From assembly GCA_039820585.1 (NCBI GenBank), contig JBCBPV010000012.1, forward strand, positions 1-64,000: a DNA stretch of 64,000 bases, in the 5' to 3' direction. This stretch comes from JBCBGF01 sp039820585 (GTDB lineage: Bacteria; Pseudomonadota; Alphaproteobacteria; Rhodobacterales; Rhodobacteraceae). This document shows, piece after piece, positions 26,919 to 34,018 of the stretch. Positions within the stretch are counted from its first letter, which is position 1; each line of letters starts with the position of its first letter. The translations under genes and the position numbers were made by a program. The notes beneath the pieces were generated by a model. That model was not told the DNA's origin. It did not search any database and saw nothing but the letters and a program-made list of their open reading frames with translations.

Positions 26919-27176
26919 TCCCCCCCAATCCCGAAACAATCCCCGCACACCGATGTCTGCACGTCCGGTGTACCGGTTGTGTACGCCCTGTGTACGCATT
27001 GTGCATGCCCCAAACCGCCCCAAAAACTGTCGCCAATCCCGCACCAAACCCGCCGCCAAACCCGCGGTTGTCGCAAAAAATCCGACACCCCCACACACCC
27101 CGCTTTCCCGTGGCACGTTAGGTCCATCGAAACAGCGCCACGACAGAGGCGCACCCAACAGGAAAGCGCCAAGTAA

Positions 27177-27560
27177 ATGAAAAAGATCATCCTCTCCGTC
27201 CTCGTCGCCTCAACCCTCTCGGCCTGCGCCACGGCCCCCGGTCAGCAAGGCTCTGGCGTCACCATGGGCGACGCCGCCCCGATCATCGGCGGCATCGCGA
27301 TGCTTGTTGCTGCCAAGGAAATCAAGGACGCCGCCGAAACACCCACTCAGGTCGTCGTCACGAACCCCGGCACCAAGCCCAAACCGCTGCCAATGCCCAA
27401 GCCCGGCCCCAAGCCGATCATCAAACCCGGACCGAAGCCTGCGCCGCTGCCGATCCCATCGCCGCTGCCGATCATCAAGCCCGGCCTGCCTGGTCTTCCC
27501 GGTCTGCCCGGCCTTCCCGGTCTTCCCGGTCTGCCGATCAAGTTCCCCTTCGGCGGCTGA
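27177..27560 (+). CDS. Small proline-rich lipoprotein with GLP tandem repeats
   Basis: 127-residue exported protein. MKKIILSVLVASTLSAC is a lipoprotein signal with lipobox LSAC and acylated Cys17. A short hydrophobic Gly/Ala segment (PIIGGIAMLVAAKEI) follows. Residues about 63-102 are Pro/Lys-rich (KPLPMPKPGPKP, KPGPKPAPLP), and residues 103-120 are six perfect GLP triplets encoded by a 9-bp tandem repeat at 27483-27536. The tail is IKFPFGG. The triplets are collagen-like, and the PK-rich part could span peptidoglycan. No known family recognised. A terminator follows. Confidence 0.8.
   Translation: MKKIILSVLVASTLSACATAPGQQGSGVTMGDAAPIIGGIAMLVAAKEIKDAAETPTQVVVTNPGTKPKPLPMPKPGPKPIIKPGPKPAPLPIPSPLPIIKPGLPGLPGLPGLPGLPGLPIKFPFGG
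27483..27536 (+). repeat. 9-bp in-frame tandem repeat (GGTCTTCCC-like, six copies)
   Basis: Six consecutive 9-bp units, each encoding Gly-Leu-Pro, differ only at third positions. Copy number could vary by slippage and would change the lipoprotein length by three residues per unit. Confidence 0.85.
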
Positions 27561-27585
27561 TCCCCGACATAACCTCCCTGTCCCT

Positions 27586-27614
27586 GGGGCGTGCTGCGGC
27601 GCGCCCCTTTTTTT
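27586..27614 (+). terminator. Rho-independent terminator after the GLP lipoprotein gene
   Basis: A GC stem (GGGGCG with CGCCCC) closes a loop around 27592-27600 and is followed by a run of eight or more T, 26 bp after the stop codon. Confidence 0.8.
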
Positions 27615-27749
27615 TAACTTGGTATCAATGCGTTGCGACCCGGATCGCCGATCCCTGACCATGTCGTATCTCGTTCGACACCGCCCCGCACGTCCCGCGA
27701 TCATGGCAGTTTTGTCCCATCGAAACACAGCGCAAACCGGAGACATCCC

Positions 27750-27899
27750 ATGTTCGACGACATCCAGACCGACACCTATCAAGACGACACCACCGGCCTT
27801 CTCGACCCCGCTTTCGATGAGTTGTTCGACGACACGTTCAGCCACATCGCCGCCATCGACGCCGCCATGGACGTGATCACCGCGGGGCTCGAACAGTGA
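27750..27899 (+). CDS. Hypothetical acidic micro-protein
   Basis: 49-residue frame starting at ATG 27750 with GGAGA 7 nt upstream. The product is very acidic (MFDDIQTDTYQDD, FDELFDD) and hydrophilic, with no recognised domain. The stop TGA overlaps the GTG start of the next small frame (GTGA at 27896-27899), which supports a coupled pair. It could be a spurious frame; the ribosome-binding site and the overlap are the only evidence. Confidence 0.4.
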   Translation: MFDDIQTDTYQDDTTGLLDPAFDELFDDTFSHIAAIDAAMDVITAGLEQ

Positions 27900-28099
27900 G
27901 CCTTTTGCACCGGCGCGCCCGCACCCGCCGCCTGCGCCGGGTGGCCGTGGTGTGCCTTGGCATGCTCTGCGCAACCGCGGCCTGGGCCACGCTGGGCCCG
28001 GTGACGCCGTGCGGGGATCGGGGGCCCCAAAGGGAGATCGAAATGTCCGTGCTTGACGCGTTCGAGGCCCCCCAACAGACCCTACCTGAGCGCCCCTGA
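27896..28099 (+). CDS. Hypothetical small exported or membrane peptide
   Basis: 67-residue frame starting with GTG that overlaps the upstream stop by 4 bp. The N-terminus is strongly basic (SLLHRRARTRRLRR), followed by one hydrophobic segment (VAVVCLGMLCATAAWA) that looks like a signal peptide or membrane anchor with a possible AWA cleavage site. The tail is polar. No family recognised. It converges with the cytochrome c gene at 28111, leaving only 11 bp between stops. Confidence 0.35.
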   Translation: MSLLHRRARTRRLRRVAVVCLGMLCATAAWATLGPVTPCGDRGPQREIEMSVLDAFEAPQQTLPERP

Positions 28100-28110
28100 G
28101 ACGCCCACGC

Positions 28111-28527
28111 TCACTCCTGCACGCTCTCCAACCACGCGGCCACATCGGCAATCGGTCGGCTCGTCAGGATCGGCTGCCCGCTCTCAGACGGGATCGCCAC
28201 ATCGTCGCCTTCAAAGAAGTCCCCAAACAGCGGCATCGCGCCCCCATGGGCCAGCATCGGATCGCGCCCGTCAATCTGGCGCACCACCCGCGAAACCGGG
28301 AACACCCCGTCATTATCCGCCGCCAACCCGGTCAGATCGGGGGGCAACACGGTCAGAACCGCGCTCATCCGCCCGTTGCCGCGCGCCGCATCGCCGTGGC
28401 ACGTGGCGCAATAGGCGGCGAAAATCCCGCCGCCCTCGACCACATCGCCCGGGGTGCCCACGATCTCTTCCGCGACTGGGGCGGTGCCCATGGCGATCAA
28501 TGCAAAAACAGGTGCCAGGTATTTCAT
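28111..28527 (-). CDS. Small periplasmic cytochrome c
   Basis: 138-residue protein with signal peptide (MKYLAPVFALIAMGTAPVA) and one haem c site, CATCH at 40-44. The axial methionine is probably in HGGAMPLFG. It resembles the protein at 30486-30881 over the whole length (PPDLT, V+IDGRD, LAHGGAMP+FG, A+WL+S+QE), so the two are paralogues. An electron carrier role in the periplasm is likely; the partner is not identified. The ATG at 28527 has GGGAGG upstream; the longer frame to 28587 is unsupported. Divergent from the OYE-family gene. Confidence 0.88.
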   Translation of the reverse strand: MKYLAPVFALIAMGTAPVAEEIVGTPGDVVEGGGIFAAYCATCHGDAARGNGRMSAVLTVLPPDLTGLAADNDGVFPVSRVVRQIDGRDPMLAHGGAMPLFGDFFEGDDVAIPSESGQPILTSRPIADVAAWLESVQE

Positions 28528-28671
28528 CTCTGCCTCCCTTTTGTGTGCCGTTGGGGTCAGCCTGCGCGCAGCGTTTCGCGGGCGCATTGATCGGGGTCAA
28601 TCCGGGGTCTGAGCGTTTAGGCCGCGGGGCCCGTCGCTGGACGCCTGCCGCCCGTCGTGGCACGCGGGGTC

Positions 28672-29850
28672 ATGGACCCGCTCTTTCACCCCCTGACCTT
28701 ACCCTGCGGCACGATCTTGAAGAACCGCATTGCCAAGGCGGCGATGTCGGATTCGCTGGGTGACGGGCGCGGGGCCCCCAGCGATGCGCAGATCAGGCTT
28801 TATGAGCGTTGGGCCGAGGGCGGTGTGGCCGTCTCGATCATCGGTGAAGTGCAGGGCGACCCCCGGTTTGCAGAAAAGCCGGGCAATCTGGTCCTGCGCC
28901 CGGATGCGGATCTTGCGCGGTTCCGCGCGCTGGCGCGGGCCGGGGCGGGCAACGCGGCGCAGCTGTGGTTGCAACTGGGGCATGCCGGCGCGATGGCGCA
29001 TCCGCCGATCAGCACGCCGAAAGGGCCGAGCGCGTTGGACCTGCCCGGCATGACATGCGGCGCGCTCAGCCTGTCAGAGGTTCAGGCCCTGCCCGCCCAA
29101 TTCGCGCAAACCGCAGTTCTGGCGCGGGATCTGGGCTTTGGCGGGGTCGAGCTTCATGCCGCTCACGGGTTCCTCCTCAGCCAGTTTCTGTCGCCCTTGT
29201 TCAATCGGCGCGACGATGCCTATGGCGGCGCGCTCGCCGCCCGAATGCGGCTGGTGCTGGAAGTGGTGGAGGCGGTGCGCCGGGCGGTCGGCCCGGCCTT
29301 TCCAGTGGCGATCAAGATCAACGCGACAGACCAGCTGGAAGGTGGATTTGCCGAGGGCGAAGCGCTGGCCCTTGTGGCCGCGCTGGACCGGACGGGCCTT
29401 GATCTGATCGACATCAGCGGCGGCACTTATTTCCCCGGTGCGCGTGCTGCGTCGGACAGTGGAGGGCGCGGACCCTATTTTGCTGCGTTCGCGCGGCGGG
29501 CCCGGGCCGTCACCTCCAAGCCCCTGATGCTGACGGGCGGCTTCAAAACCCGCGCGCAGGCGGTTGAGACCCTCGCACAGGGGGACGCCGACATCGTGGG
29601 GCTGGCCCGTGCGATGATCCTGGACCCTGCGCTGCCAGAGCGGTGGCGCGATGACGAAGGCGACGTGGCGTTTCCGAGGTTCAGCGCACCGCCGGAGGGT
29701 GGGATCACCGCGTGGTATTCGATGCGCCTGACCGAGATTGGTGAGGATCGGGAGACCGAGGATCCAGTTGCGCTTGCCGACGCGGTGGCAGCGTATGAGG
29801 CGCGAGATGCGGCCCGGGTGGCGCTGTGGAACGGGCGGTTTGGGGGGTGA
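28672..29850 (+). CDS. NADH:flavin oxidoreductase, Old Yellow Enzyme family
   Basis: 392-residue FMN-dependent TIM-barrel oxidoreductase. The start PLTLPCGTILKNRIAKAAM is the family N-terminus. WLQLGHAGAMA (strand with Gln/His), GGVELHAAHGFLLSQFLSPLFNRRDD (substrate-binding His-x-x-His type segment HAAHG) and YGGALAARMRLVLEVVEAVR are diagnostic; MLTGGFKTRAQA and DIVGLARAMILDP bind the FMN phosphate. Substrates are usually enoates or xenobiotic alkenes. The ATG at 28672 gives the conserved start; GTG at 28657 is an alternative. No iron-sulfur C-terminal extension as in DCR-type members. Confidence 0.92.
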   Translation: MDPLFHPLTLPCGTILKNRIAKAAMSDSLGDGRGAPSDAQIRLYERWAEGGVAVSIIGEVQGDPRFAEKPGNLVLRPDADLARFRALARAGAGNAAQLWLQLGHAGAMAHPPISTPKGPSALDLPGMTCGALSLSEVQALPAQFAQTAVLARDLGFGGVELHAAHGFLLSQFLSPLFNRRDDAYGGALAARMRLVLEVVEAVRRAVGPAFPVAIKINATDQLEGGFAEGEALALVAALDRTGLDLIDISGGTYFPGARAASDSGGRGPYFAAFARRARAVTSKPLMLTGGFKTRAQAVETLAQGDADIVGLARAMILDPALPERWRDDEGDVAFPRFSAPPEGGITAWYSMRLTEIGEDRETEDPVALADAVAAYEARDAARVALWNGRFGG

Positions 29851-29958
29851 TCCCCAGCGCGTGCTGCCAAGGTCGGTAAACAGTCCACAGGCCCCGGCTG
29901 GGGTGACTCTGCCGCAAACATACGTTCTCCTAGCGCCACCGCCGCCTGGAGACCGCCG

Positions 29959-30405
29959 ATGCCCGCCACCTACACCTATGCCGCCATAATGTTCGCCGCC
30001 GGGATCGGTATCCCGATCCTGGCCGCGCTGAACGCATCGCTCGGCGCGCGGTTCGGATCACCCGCCGCGGCGGCGGCGATCCTGTTTGCCATCGCGATGC
30101 TCTGTGCCGCGGCCGCCACCCTCGCAACCGGCGGCACCCGCGCCCTGGCCACCGCCCCTGCGCAACCCAAGGTTCTGTTCCTTGCCGGTGTGCTAATCGC
30201 CTTCTACGTGCTGTCGATCACCTGGATCGCACCGGTGTTTGGCGTCGGCAACGCGGTGTTCTTCGTCCTTCTGGGTCAGCTTGTCGCCGCCGCCGCCATC
30301 GACCATTTCGGACTGTTCGGCGCGCGCGAAGCCACGCTCACCTGGTCGCGAGCCGGCGGCATCGCGTTGATGGCAGCGGGCGTGGCGCTGACGCAGAGGG
30401 TGTGA
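29959..30405 (+). CDS. DMT-superfamily membrane protein (YdcZ/DUF606 type)
   Basis: 148-residue integral membrane protein with about five hydrophobic helices, the size of a half-length DMT transporter. GIGIPILAALNASLGARFGSP at the N-terminus and VGNAVFFVLLGQLVAAAAIDHFGLFG in the middle match the YdcZ/DUF606 family exactly. These are presumed small-molecule exporters that dimerise or pair. No partner gene is adjacent. It follows the OYE gene by 108 bp on the same strand and may be co-transcribed. Confidence 0.85.
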   Translation: MPATYTYAAIMFAAGIGIPILAALNASLGARFGSPAAAAAILFAIAMLCAAAATLATGGTRALATAPAQPKVLFLAGVLIAFYVLSITWIAPVFGVGNAVFFVLLGQLVAAAAIDHFGLFGAREATLTWSRAGGIALMAAGVALTQRV

Positions 30406-30418
30406 TCGGCAAGGCCGG

Positions 30419-30480
30419 CTGGGCTTCGTCCGTTCGCAGCTCGACGTGTCCACTGGACCTTTCGCCGGTTGCGCCGGACC
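30419..30480. repeat. GC-rich palindromic repeat, copy 3
   Basis: Shares GGCTTCGTCCGTTCG, GTCCACTGGACCTTTCGCCGG and TTGCGCCGGACC with the copy at 26636. Fills the convergent junction between the DMT-type gene and the cytochrome c gene. Confidence 0.6.
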
Positions 30481-30485
30481 AGCGC

Positions 30486-30881
30486 TCACTCCTGAATAGA
30501 TGCCAGCCAATAGGCGATATCGACCACCGCCTGGCTTGTGAAGACCGGCGTGCCATCGGCGGCATCGACCACACCGCTTTGATCTTCCAGAATAAACCCA
30601 AACACCGGCATCGCCCCGCCATGGGCCAACAGATCGCGACCGTCGATCTTGCGCACGATCTCACCCATCGGAAACGGTACACCGCCCGGCGCGATCTGGG
30701 TCAGATCGGGGGGCTGAACCTGCAGGATCGAGGTCATTGGCCCATCGCCCTTCGCCTCCATCCCGTGGCAGGTGGCGCAGTTGGCGCGAAACTGTAGCGC
30801 GCCGTTGTCAACATCCGGCTCGGTCGCCAGCGCGGGCCAGGCCGCAAGCACGGTCGCACCAATCGTTAGGGCATATCGCAT
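30486..30881 (-). CDS. Small periplasmic cytochrome c (paralogue of the 28.1-kb gene)
   Basis: 131-residue protein with signal peptide (MRYALTIGATVLAAWPALA) and haem c motif CATCH at residues 35-39; the distal Met is probably in HGGAMPVFG. Related end to end to the cytochrome at 28111-28527. The frame continues upstream to 31778, but the ATG at 30881 has GGAGA about 7 nt upstream and begins the signal peptide, so the longer frame is an artefact running antisense to the kinase-like gene. Electron-carrier function is inferred from the family. Confidence 0.88.
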   Translation of the reverse strand: MRYALTIGATVLAAWPALATEPDVDNGALQFRANCATCHGMEAKGDGPMTSILQVQPPDLTQIAPGGVPFPMGEIVRKIDGRDLLAHGGAMPVFGFILEDQSGVVDAADGTPVFTSQAVVDIAYWLASIQE

Positions 30882-31016
30882 AAGGTTTCTCCATCGCGCG
30901 TGTGTCCGTGACTGTGGCGCGACAGATGCAGGGCGACATTGACCCCGATCAAACCTGATGCGGTTGACGCAGGCCTGTGCCCACGGCACTTTCGCGCCAC
31001 GGGGTAAGGGGGGCAA

Positions 31017-31946
31017 ATGGCGGGACTGCTGGCACGGGTCAAAGCGCGCAAAACGCTGTGGGCGGGATTGGGTGATCTGCCCGCCGCCAAGGGGCTCAAG
31101 CTGCGCAAATGCCTGAAAACCACACCGTCTTCCGTCGTGTATGCAGGCGAGCTGGACCATAAGCCCGTCGTCATCAAGCGCGCGCTTGGCCCCGATGCCG
31201 CCGATCTGGCGGGGGCCCAGGCGCGTGAACTGGCCTATCAGCATCCGCGCATGGGCGATGGCCGTTACCGCGTGCCCGAACCGATCATCAGCAATGCCGA
31301 GGCCGGTGTGGTGGTGATGAGCGCGGCGCCGGGCCTGCGGCTCGACCACGCGCTGCGCGCCGAGCCCGATAGGCGGGTCGAGCTGATCGCCGCCTCGGCC
31401 CGCTGGCTCGCCCATTACATCGCGCCCCGGCGCGAGGTTGACGATTTCGGTGGCGGCTACTGGATCAAACGGCGGCGCGCGGCGATCAAGGATATGCCCG
31501 CTGGCGCCGACCGCACCCGGATCGAGACGCTGATCGGGATCATGCATGGCGAACGCGCGAAGATCAGCGGCAAGCCGATCACGCGTGCCCGCAGCCACGG
31601 CGACTTTTGCGCGATCAACCTGATGGTGGCGGGGGATGAAATCTGGGGCGTGGACATCCAGAACAGCCACTGGCTGGCCGTTGCCAAGGATATCGCACGG
31701 TTTCTGGTGTATCTGGAGATTGCGCTGCCCGCCGGGCGCTATGACGGGCCATGCGGGCTGTCGGTGGGGGATTGCCATGCGTTTTTGGGGGTCGAGGGGT
31801 TGATCCCCCCGGATGAGGCGAACCGGGTGCTGCCCTATTTCGTAGCCTCAGAGGTGGCGGGGCGGCTGGTGTCGGAACAGGGGCAGCCCTACATGATCTC
31901 GGCGGCGCAAGCGTTGGCGGATCGGTTGATTGCGGAGCGTGCGTAA
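31017..31946 (+). CDS. Aminoglycoside phosphotransferase-like kinase
   Basis: 309-residue protein of the APH/choline-kinase fold. A possible ATP-binding lysine lies in VVIKRALG; the catalytic loop is SHGDFCAINLM (His194, Asp196, Asn201); the metal-binding segment is GVDIQNSHW, where the classical DFE/DxD is DIQ. Its substrate is unknown; in Gram-negative bacteria such proteins often act on lipopolysaccharide sugars or small metabolites. Divergent from the cytochrome c gene. Its TAA stop (31944-31946) directly abuts a palindromic repeat shared with lolD. Confidence 0.75.
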   Translation: MAGLLARVKARKTLWAGLGDLPAAKGLKLRKCLKTTPSSVVYAGELDHKPVVIKRALGPDAADLAGAQARELAYQHPRMGDGRYRVPEPIISNAEAGVVVMSAAPGLRLDHALRAEPDRRVELIAASARWLAHYIAPRREVDDFGGGYWIKRRRAAIKDMPAGADRTRIETLIGIMHGERAKISGKPITRARSHGDFCAINLMVAGDEIWGVDIQNSHWLAVAKDIARFLVYLEIALPAGRYDGPCGLSVGDCHAFLGVEGLIPPDEANRVLPYFVASEVAGRLVSEQGQPYMISAAQALADRLIAERA

Positions 31947-31984
31947 CCCCTTACCCTCGCACACAGGGGGAGAGGGTTAGGGTG
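31943..31984. repeat. CCCTAACCCTCTCCC-type palindromic element (copy B)
   Basis: CCCCTTACCCTCG pairs imperfectly with GAGGGTTAGGGTGA. It fills the whole convergent junction between the kinase-like gene and lolD; the complement of its TTAGGG is the CCC-TAA that ends lolD. Confidence 0.75.
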
Positions 31985-32663
31985 ACTGCGATAGCACCCC
32001 ACCCTCCAACCGCACCACCCGGTCCATCCGCGCGGCCAACCCCGGGTTATGCGTCGCGATCACAGCCCCCAGCCCCGTCTCGCGCACCAGATCCATCAAC
32101 ACCCCGAACACCACGTCCGAGGTCGCGGGGTCCAGGTTCCCCGTCGGTTCATCGGCTAACAATAGCCCCGGCGCGTTCGCCATCGCCCGACAGAATGCCA
32201 CGCGCTGTTGCTCGCCCCCCGACATCTCGGCCGGGCGGTGTCGCACGCGCTCGGAAAGGCCCACGCGGCCCAAAAGATCTTCGGCCCGCGCCTGCGCCGC
32301 CCCCGCCGCCACGCCGTTGGCCAACTGCGGCAGCACGATGTTTTCGGCCGCCGTGAACTCCGGTAGCAAGTGGTGGAACTGATAGACAAACCCCACCTGG
32401 TCGCGCCGCGCCTCGGTTCGGCGCCGGTCGGACCGGCGGGTCAGATCCTCGCCCGCGATCTCCACCGTCCCGCCATCGGCCGAGTCCAGAAGCCCTGCGA
32501 TATGCAGCAAGGTGGATTTGCCCGCCCCAGACGGTGCCACCAACGCCACAACCTCGCCCCGCGCGACGGTCAGATCGACGCCGCGCAGCACATCAACCTC
32601 GGTGGGCTTGCCCCGGTTATAGGCCTTGGAAATCCCTGCCAGCCGCAGTGCCGCATCACTCAT
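31977..32663 (-). CDS. lolD: Lipoprotein-releasing system ATP-binding protein
   Basis: ATPase of the LolCDE complex, which releases outer-membrane lipoproteins from the inner membrane to LolA. 228 residues: Walker A APSGAGKST, Q-loop VGFVYQFHHLLPEFTA (the FHHLLPEF segment is typical of LolD), signature MSGGEQQRVAFCRA, Walker B LLLADEPTGNLD. It begins inside the end of the permease gene (8-bp overlap), so the two are co-expressed. Its stop codon lies within a palindromic repeat, giving the terminal residues SQSP. Confidence 0.95.
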   Translation of the reverse strand: MSDAALRLAGISKAYNRGKPTEVDVLRGVDLTVARGEVVALVAPSGAGKSTLLHIAGLLDSADGGTVEIAGEDLTRRSDRRRTEARRDQVGFVYQFHHLLPEFTAAENIVLPQLANGVAAGAAQARAEDLLGRVGLSERVRHRPAEMSGGEQQRVAFCRAMANAPGLLLADEPTGNLDPATSDVVFGVLMDLVRETGLGAVIATHNPGLAARMDRVVRLEGGVLSQSP

Positions 32664-33939
32664 AACGCAGCGCCTCGACCGGGTTCAGTCGCGCGGCGCG
32701 ACGGGCGGGCAACAGTGTCACGATGAACGACAAGGCGAGCGACAGACCCACCGCCTGCAACACATCGCCCAGTTCCAGTTGCGCGGGCAAACGGTAGATG
32801 CCGCGGATCGAGGGATCCCACACTTCACCCCCCGAGGCGTTGTTCACAAAGGCCAGGATCTGGTCGAAATAGATCGCGAACAGGCACCCCAGGATCACGC
32901 CCAGCAGCGTCCCGATCACCCCCACCAACGCGCCGCAGATGAAAAACACCCGCATCACCGCGCCCTCGGTCAGGCCCATGGTACGCAAGATCCCGATGTC
33001 GCGCCCCTTGTTCTTCACCAACATCACGAGCCCTGAGATGATGTTCATCGACGCGATCAGCACTAGCACGCTCATCAGCACAAACATCACGGTATCTTCG
33101 ATCTCAAGCGCGCGCAGGAAACTGCCCGCGCTGTCGCGCCAGGTCCACAAAAGCGCGTTCTCCCCGCTCGCCGCCAACAGCGTCGGACCCAGCGCTTCGA
33201 CCTGCTCTGGCTCGGTCACCATGACCTCAATCTCATCGGCCACGCCATCACGGTTGAAGAACAGCTGCGCCTCGTCGAACGGCAGGTAGAGCCGCGTGCG
33301 GTCAATATCGAAACGGCCCGCAGTGAAGATGTACACCACCTCATAGTTCGACACCCGCGGACTGGTGCCAAAGGCCGTGCGCACCCCGTTGGGCGAGATC
33401 ATCCGGATCGTATCGCCGATCGACACGCCCAGTTCGCGCGCCAGCCCCGAACCAAGGGCCACACCCTCATCAAACCGGTTGATATCGCCAATCGCGGCCT
33501 GCGGGGTCATCAGCCGCGGGATCGTGCGCAGATCGTCACCGCGAATACCAAACACCTCAGCCCCGGTATTTTCGTCCCGCGCGTTCAACATAACCTGTGC
33601 CCGCACCAATGGTGCCGCCCGCGTTACCTCGGGCACAGCGCGCAACCGTTCGGCCAGCGCATCGAAATCGCGGATCGCGCGCGACGTACCCCCTGCCTCC
33701 GTCTCATAGGTGGCGGAGTAGACGGTCACATGGGCATTCGCGCCCAGGATCGTATCCACGAACTCGGCCCGAAAGCCTGCGCGCACTGCCAGTGTGATGA
33801 TCAGCGCGGCCACCGCCAGCGTGATCCCCACCAGGCTGATCCAGGTCATCACGCTGACCCCGCCTTCGGCCCGGCGCGCGCGCAAGTAGCGCCAGGCGAT
33901 CATCCATTCGAAACGGGAAAAGGGCGCGGGGGAGGACAT
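32656..33939 (-). CDS. Lipoprotein-releasing ABC transporter permease (LolC/LolE family)
   Basis: 427-residue inner-membrane subunit. An N-terminal helix follows SRFEWMIAWRYLRARRAEGGVSVMTWISLVGI, the classical LolC/E start; a large periplasmic MacB-like domain spans roughly residues 50-265; three helices follow (VLVLIASMNIISGLVMLV, FFICGALVGVIGTLLGVI and the last near residue 395). The end LPARRAARLNPVEALRYE is diagnostic. Alphaproteobacteria often have a single LolC/E-type permease, which would function as a homodimer with LolD. Confidence 0.95.
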   Translation of the reverse strand: MSSPAPFSRFEWMIAWRYLRARRAEGGVSVMTWISLVGITLAVAALIITLAVRAGFRAEFVDTILGANAHVTVYSATYETEAGGTSRAIRDFDALAERLRAVPEVTRAAPLVRAQVMLNARDENTGAEVFGIRGDDLRTIPRLMTPQAAIGDINRFDEGVALGSGLARELGVSIGDTIRMISPNGVRTAFGTSPRVSNYEVVYIFTAGRFDIDRTRLYLPFDEAQLFFNRDGVADEIEVMVTEPEQVEALGPTLLAASGENALLWTWRDSAGSFLRALEIEDTVMFVLMSVLVLIASMNIISGLVMLVKNKGRDIGILRTMGLTEGAVMRVFFICGALVGVIGTLLGVILGCLFAIYFDQILAFVNNASGGEVWDPSIRGIYRLPAQLELGDVLQAVGLSLALSFIVTLLPARRAARLNPVEALRYE

Positions 33940-34018
33940 GGGCGGGCAAAACCTCGGCCAGTTTTCGTTAGCGCTGCTCTACCGGGTTCAGCGCAGGTTC
34001 ACAATCCGGGCACGCGGC

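Larger units (their letters stand above)
26426..27176. other. 750-bp gene-poor gap rich in hairpins and repeats
   Basis: No reading frame here looks coding. The gap holds a GAAA-loop hairpin and a compound stem (26488-26563), a 32-bp direct repeat (26586-26617 and 26721-26752), two copies of a GC-rich palindromic repeat (26636-26692, 26863-26918), a strong stem with GGTGGGCT/AGCCCACC arms (about 26800-26818), and a run of GTGTAC-like steps near 26955-26990. It separates the HrgA-like gene from the GLP-repeat lipoprotein. It looks like a sink for intergenic elements. Confidence 0.7.

Noticed and set aside
27347..27541. Minus-strand frame with GRPGRP repeats opposite the GLP lipoprotein
   Set aside because: It is just the complement of the 9-bp tandem repeat; the plus-strand frame has a lipoprotein signal and a terminator.
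30882..31778. Extension of the cytochrome c frame upstream to 31778
   Set aside because: It is antisense to the kinase-like gene, whereas ATG 30881 starts a clear signal peptide with a good ribosome-binding site.
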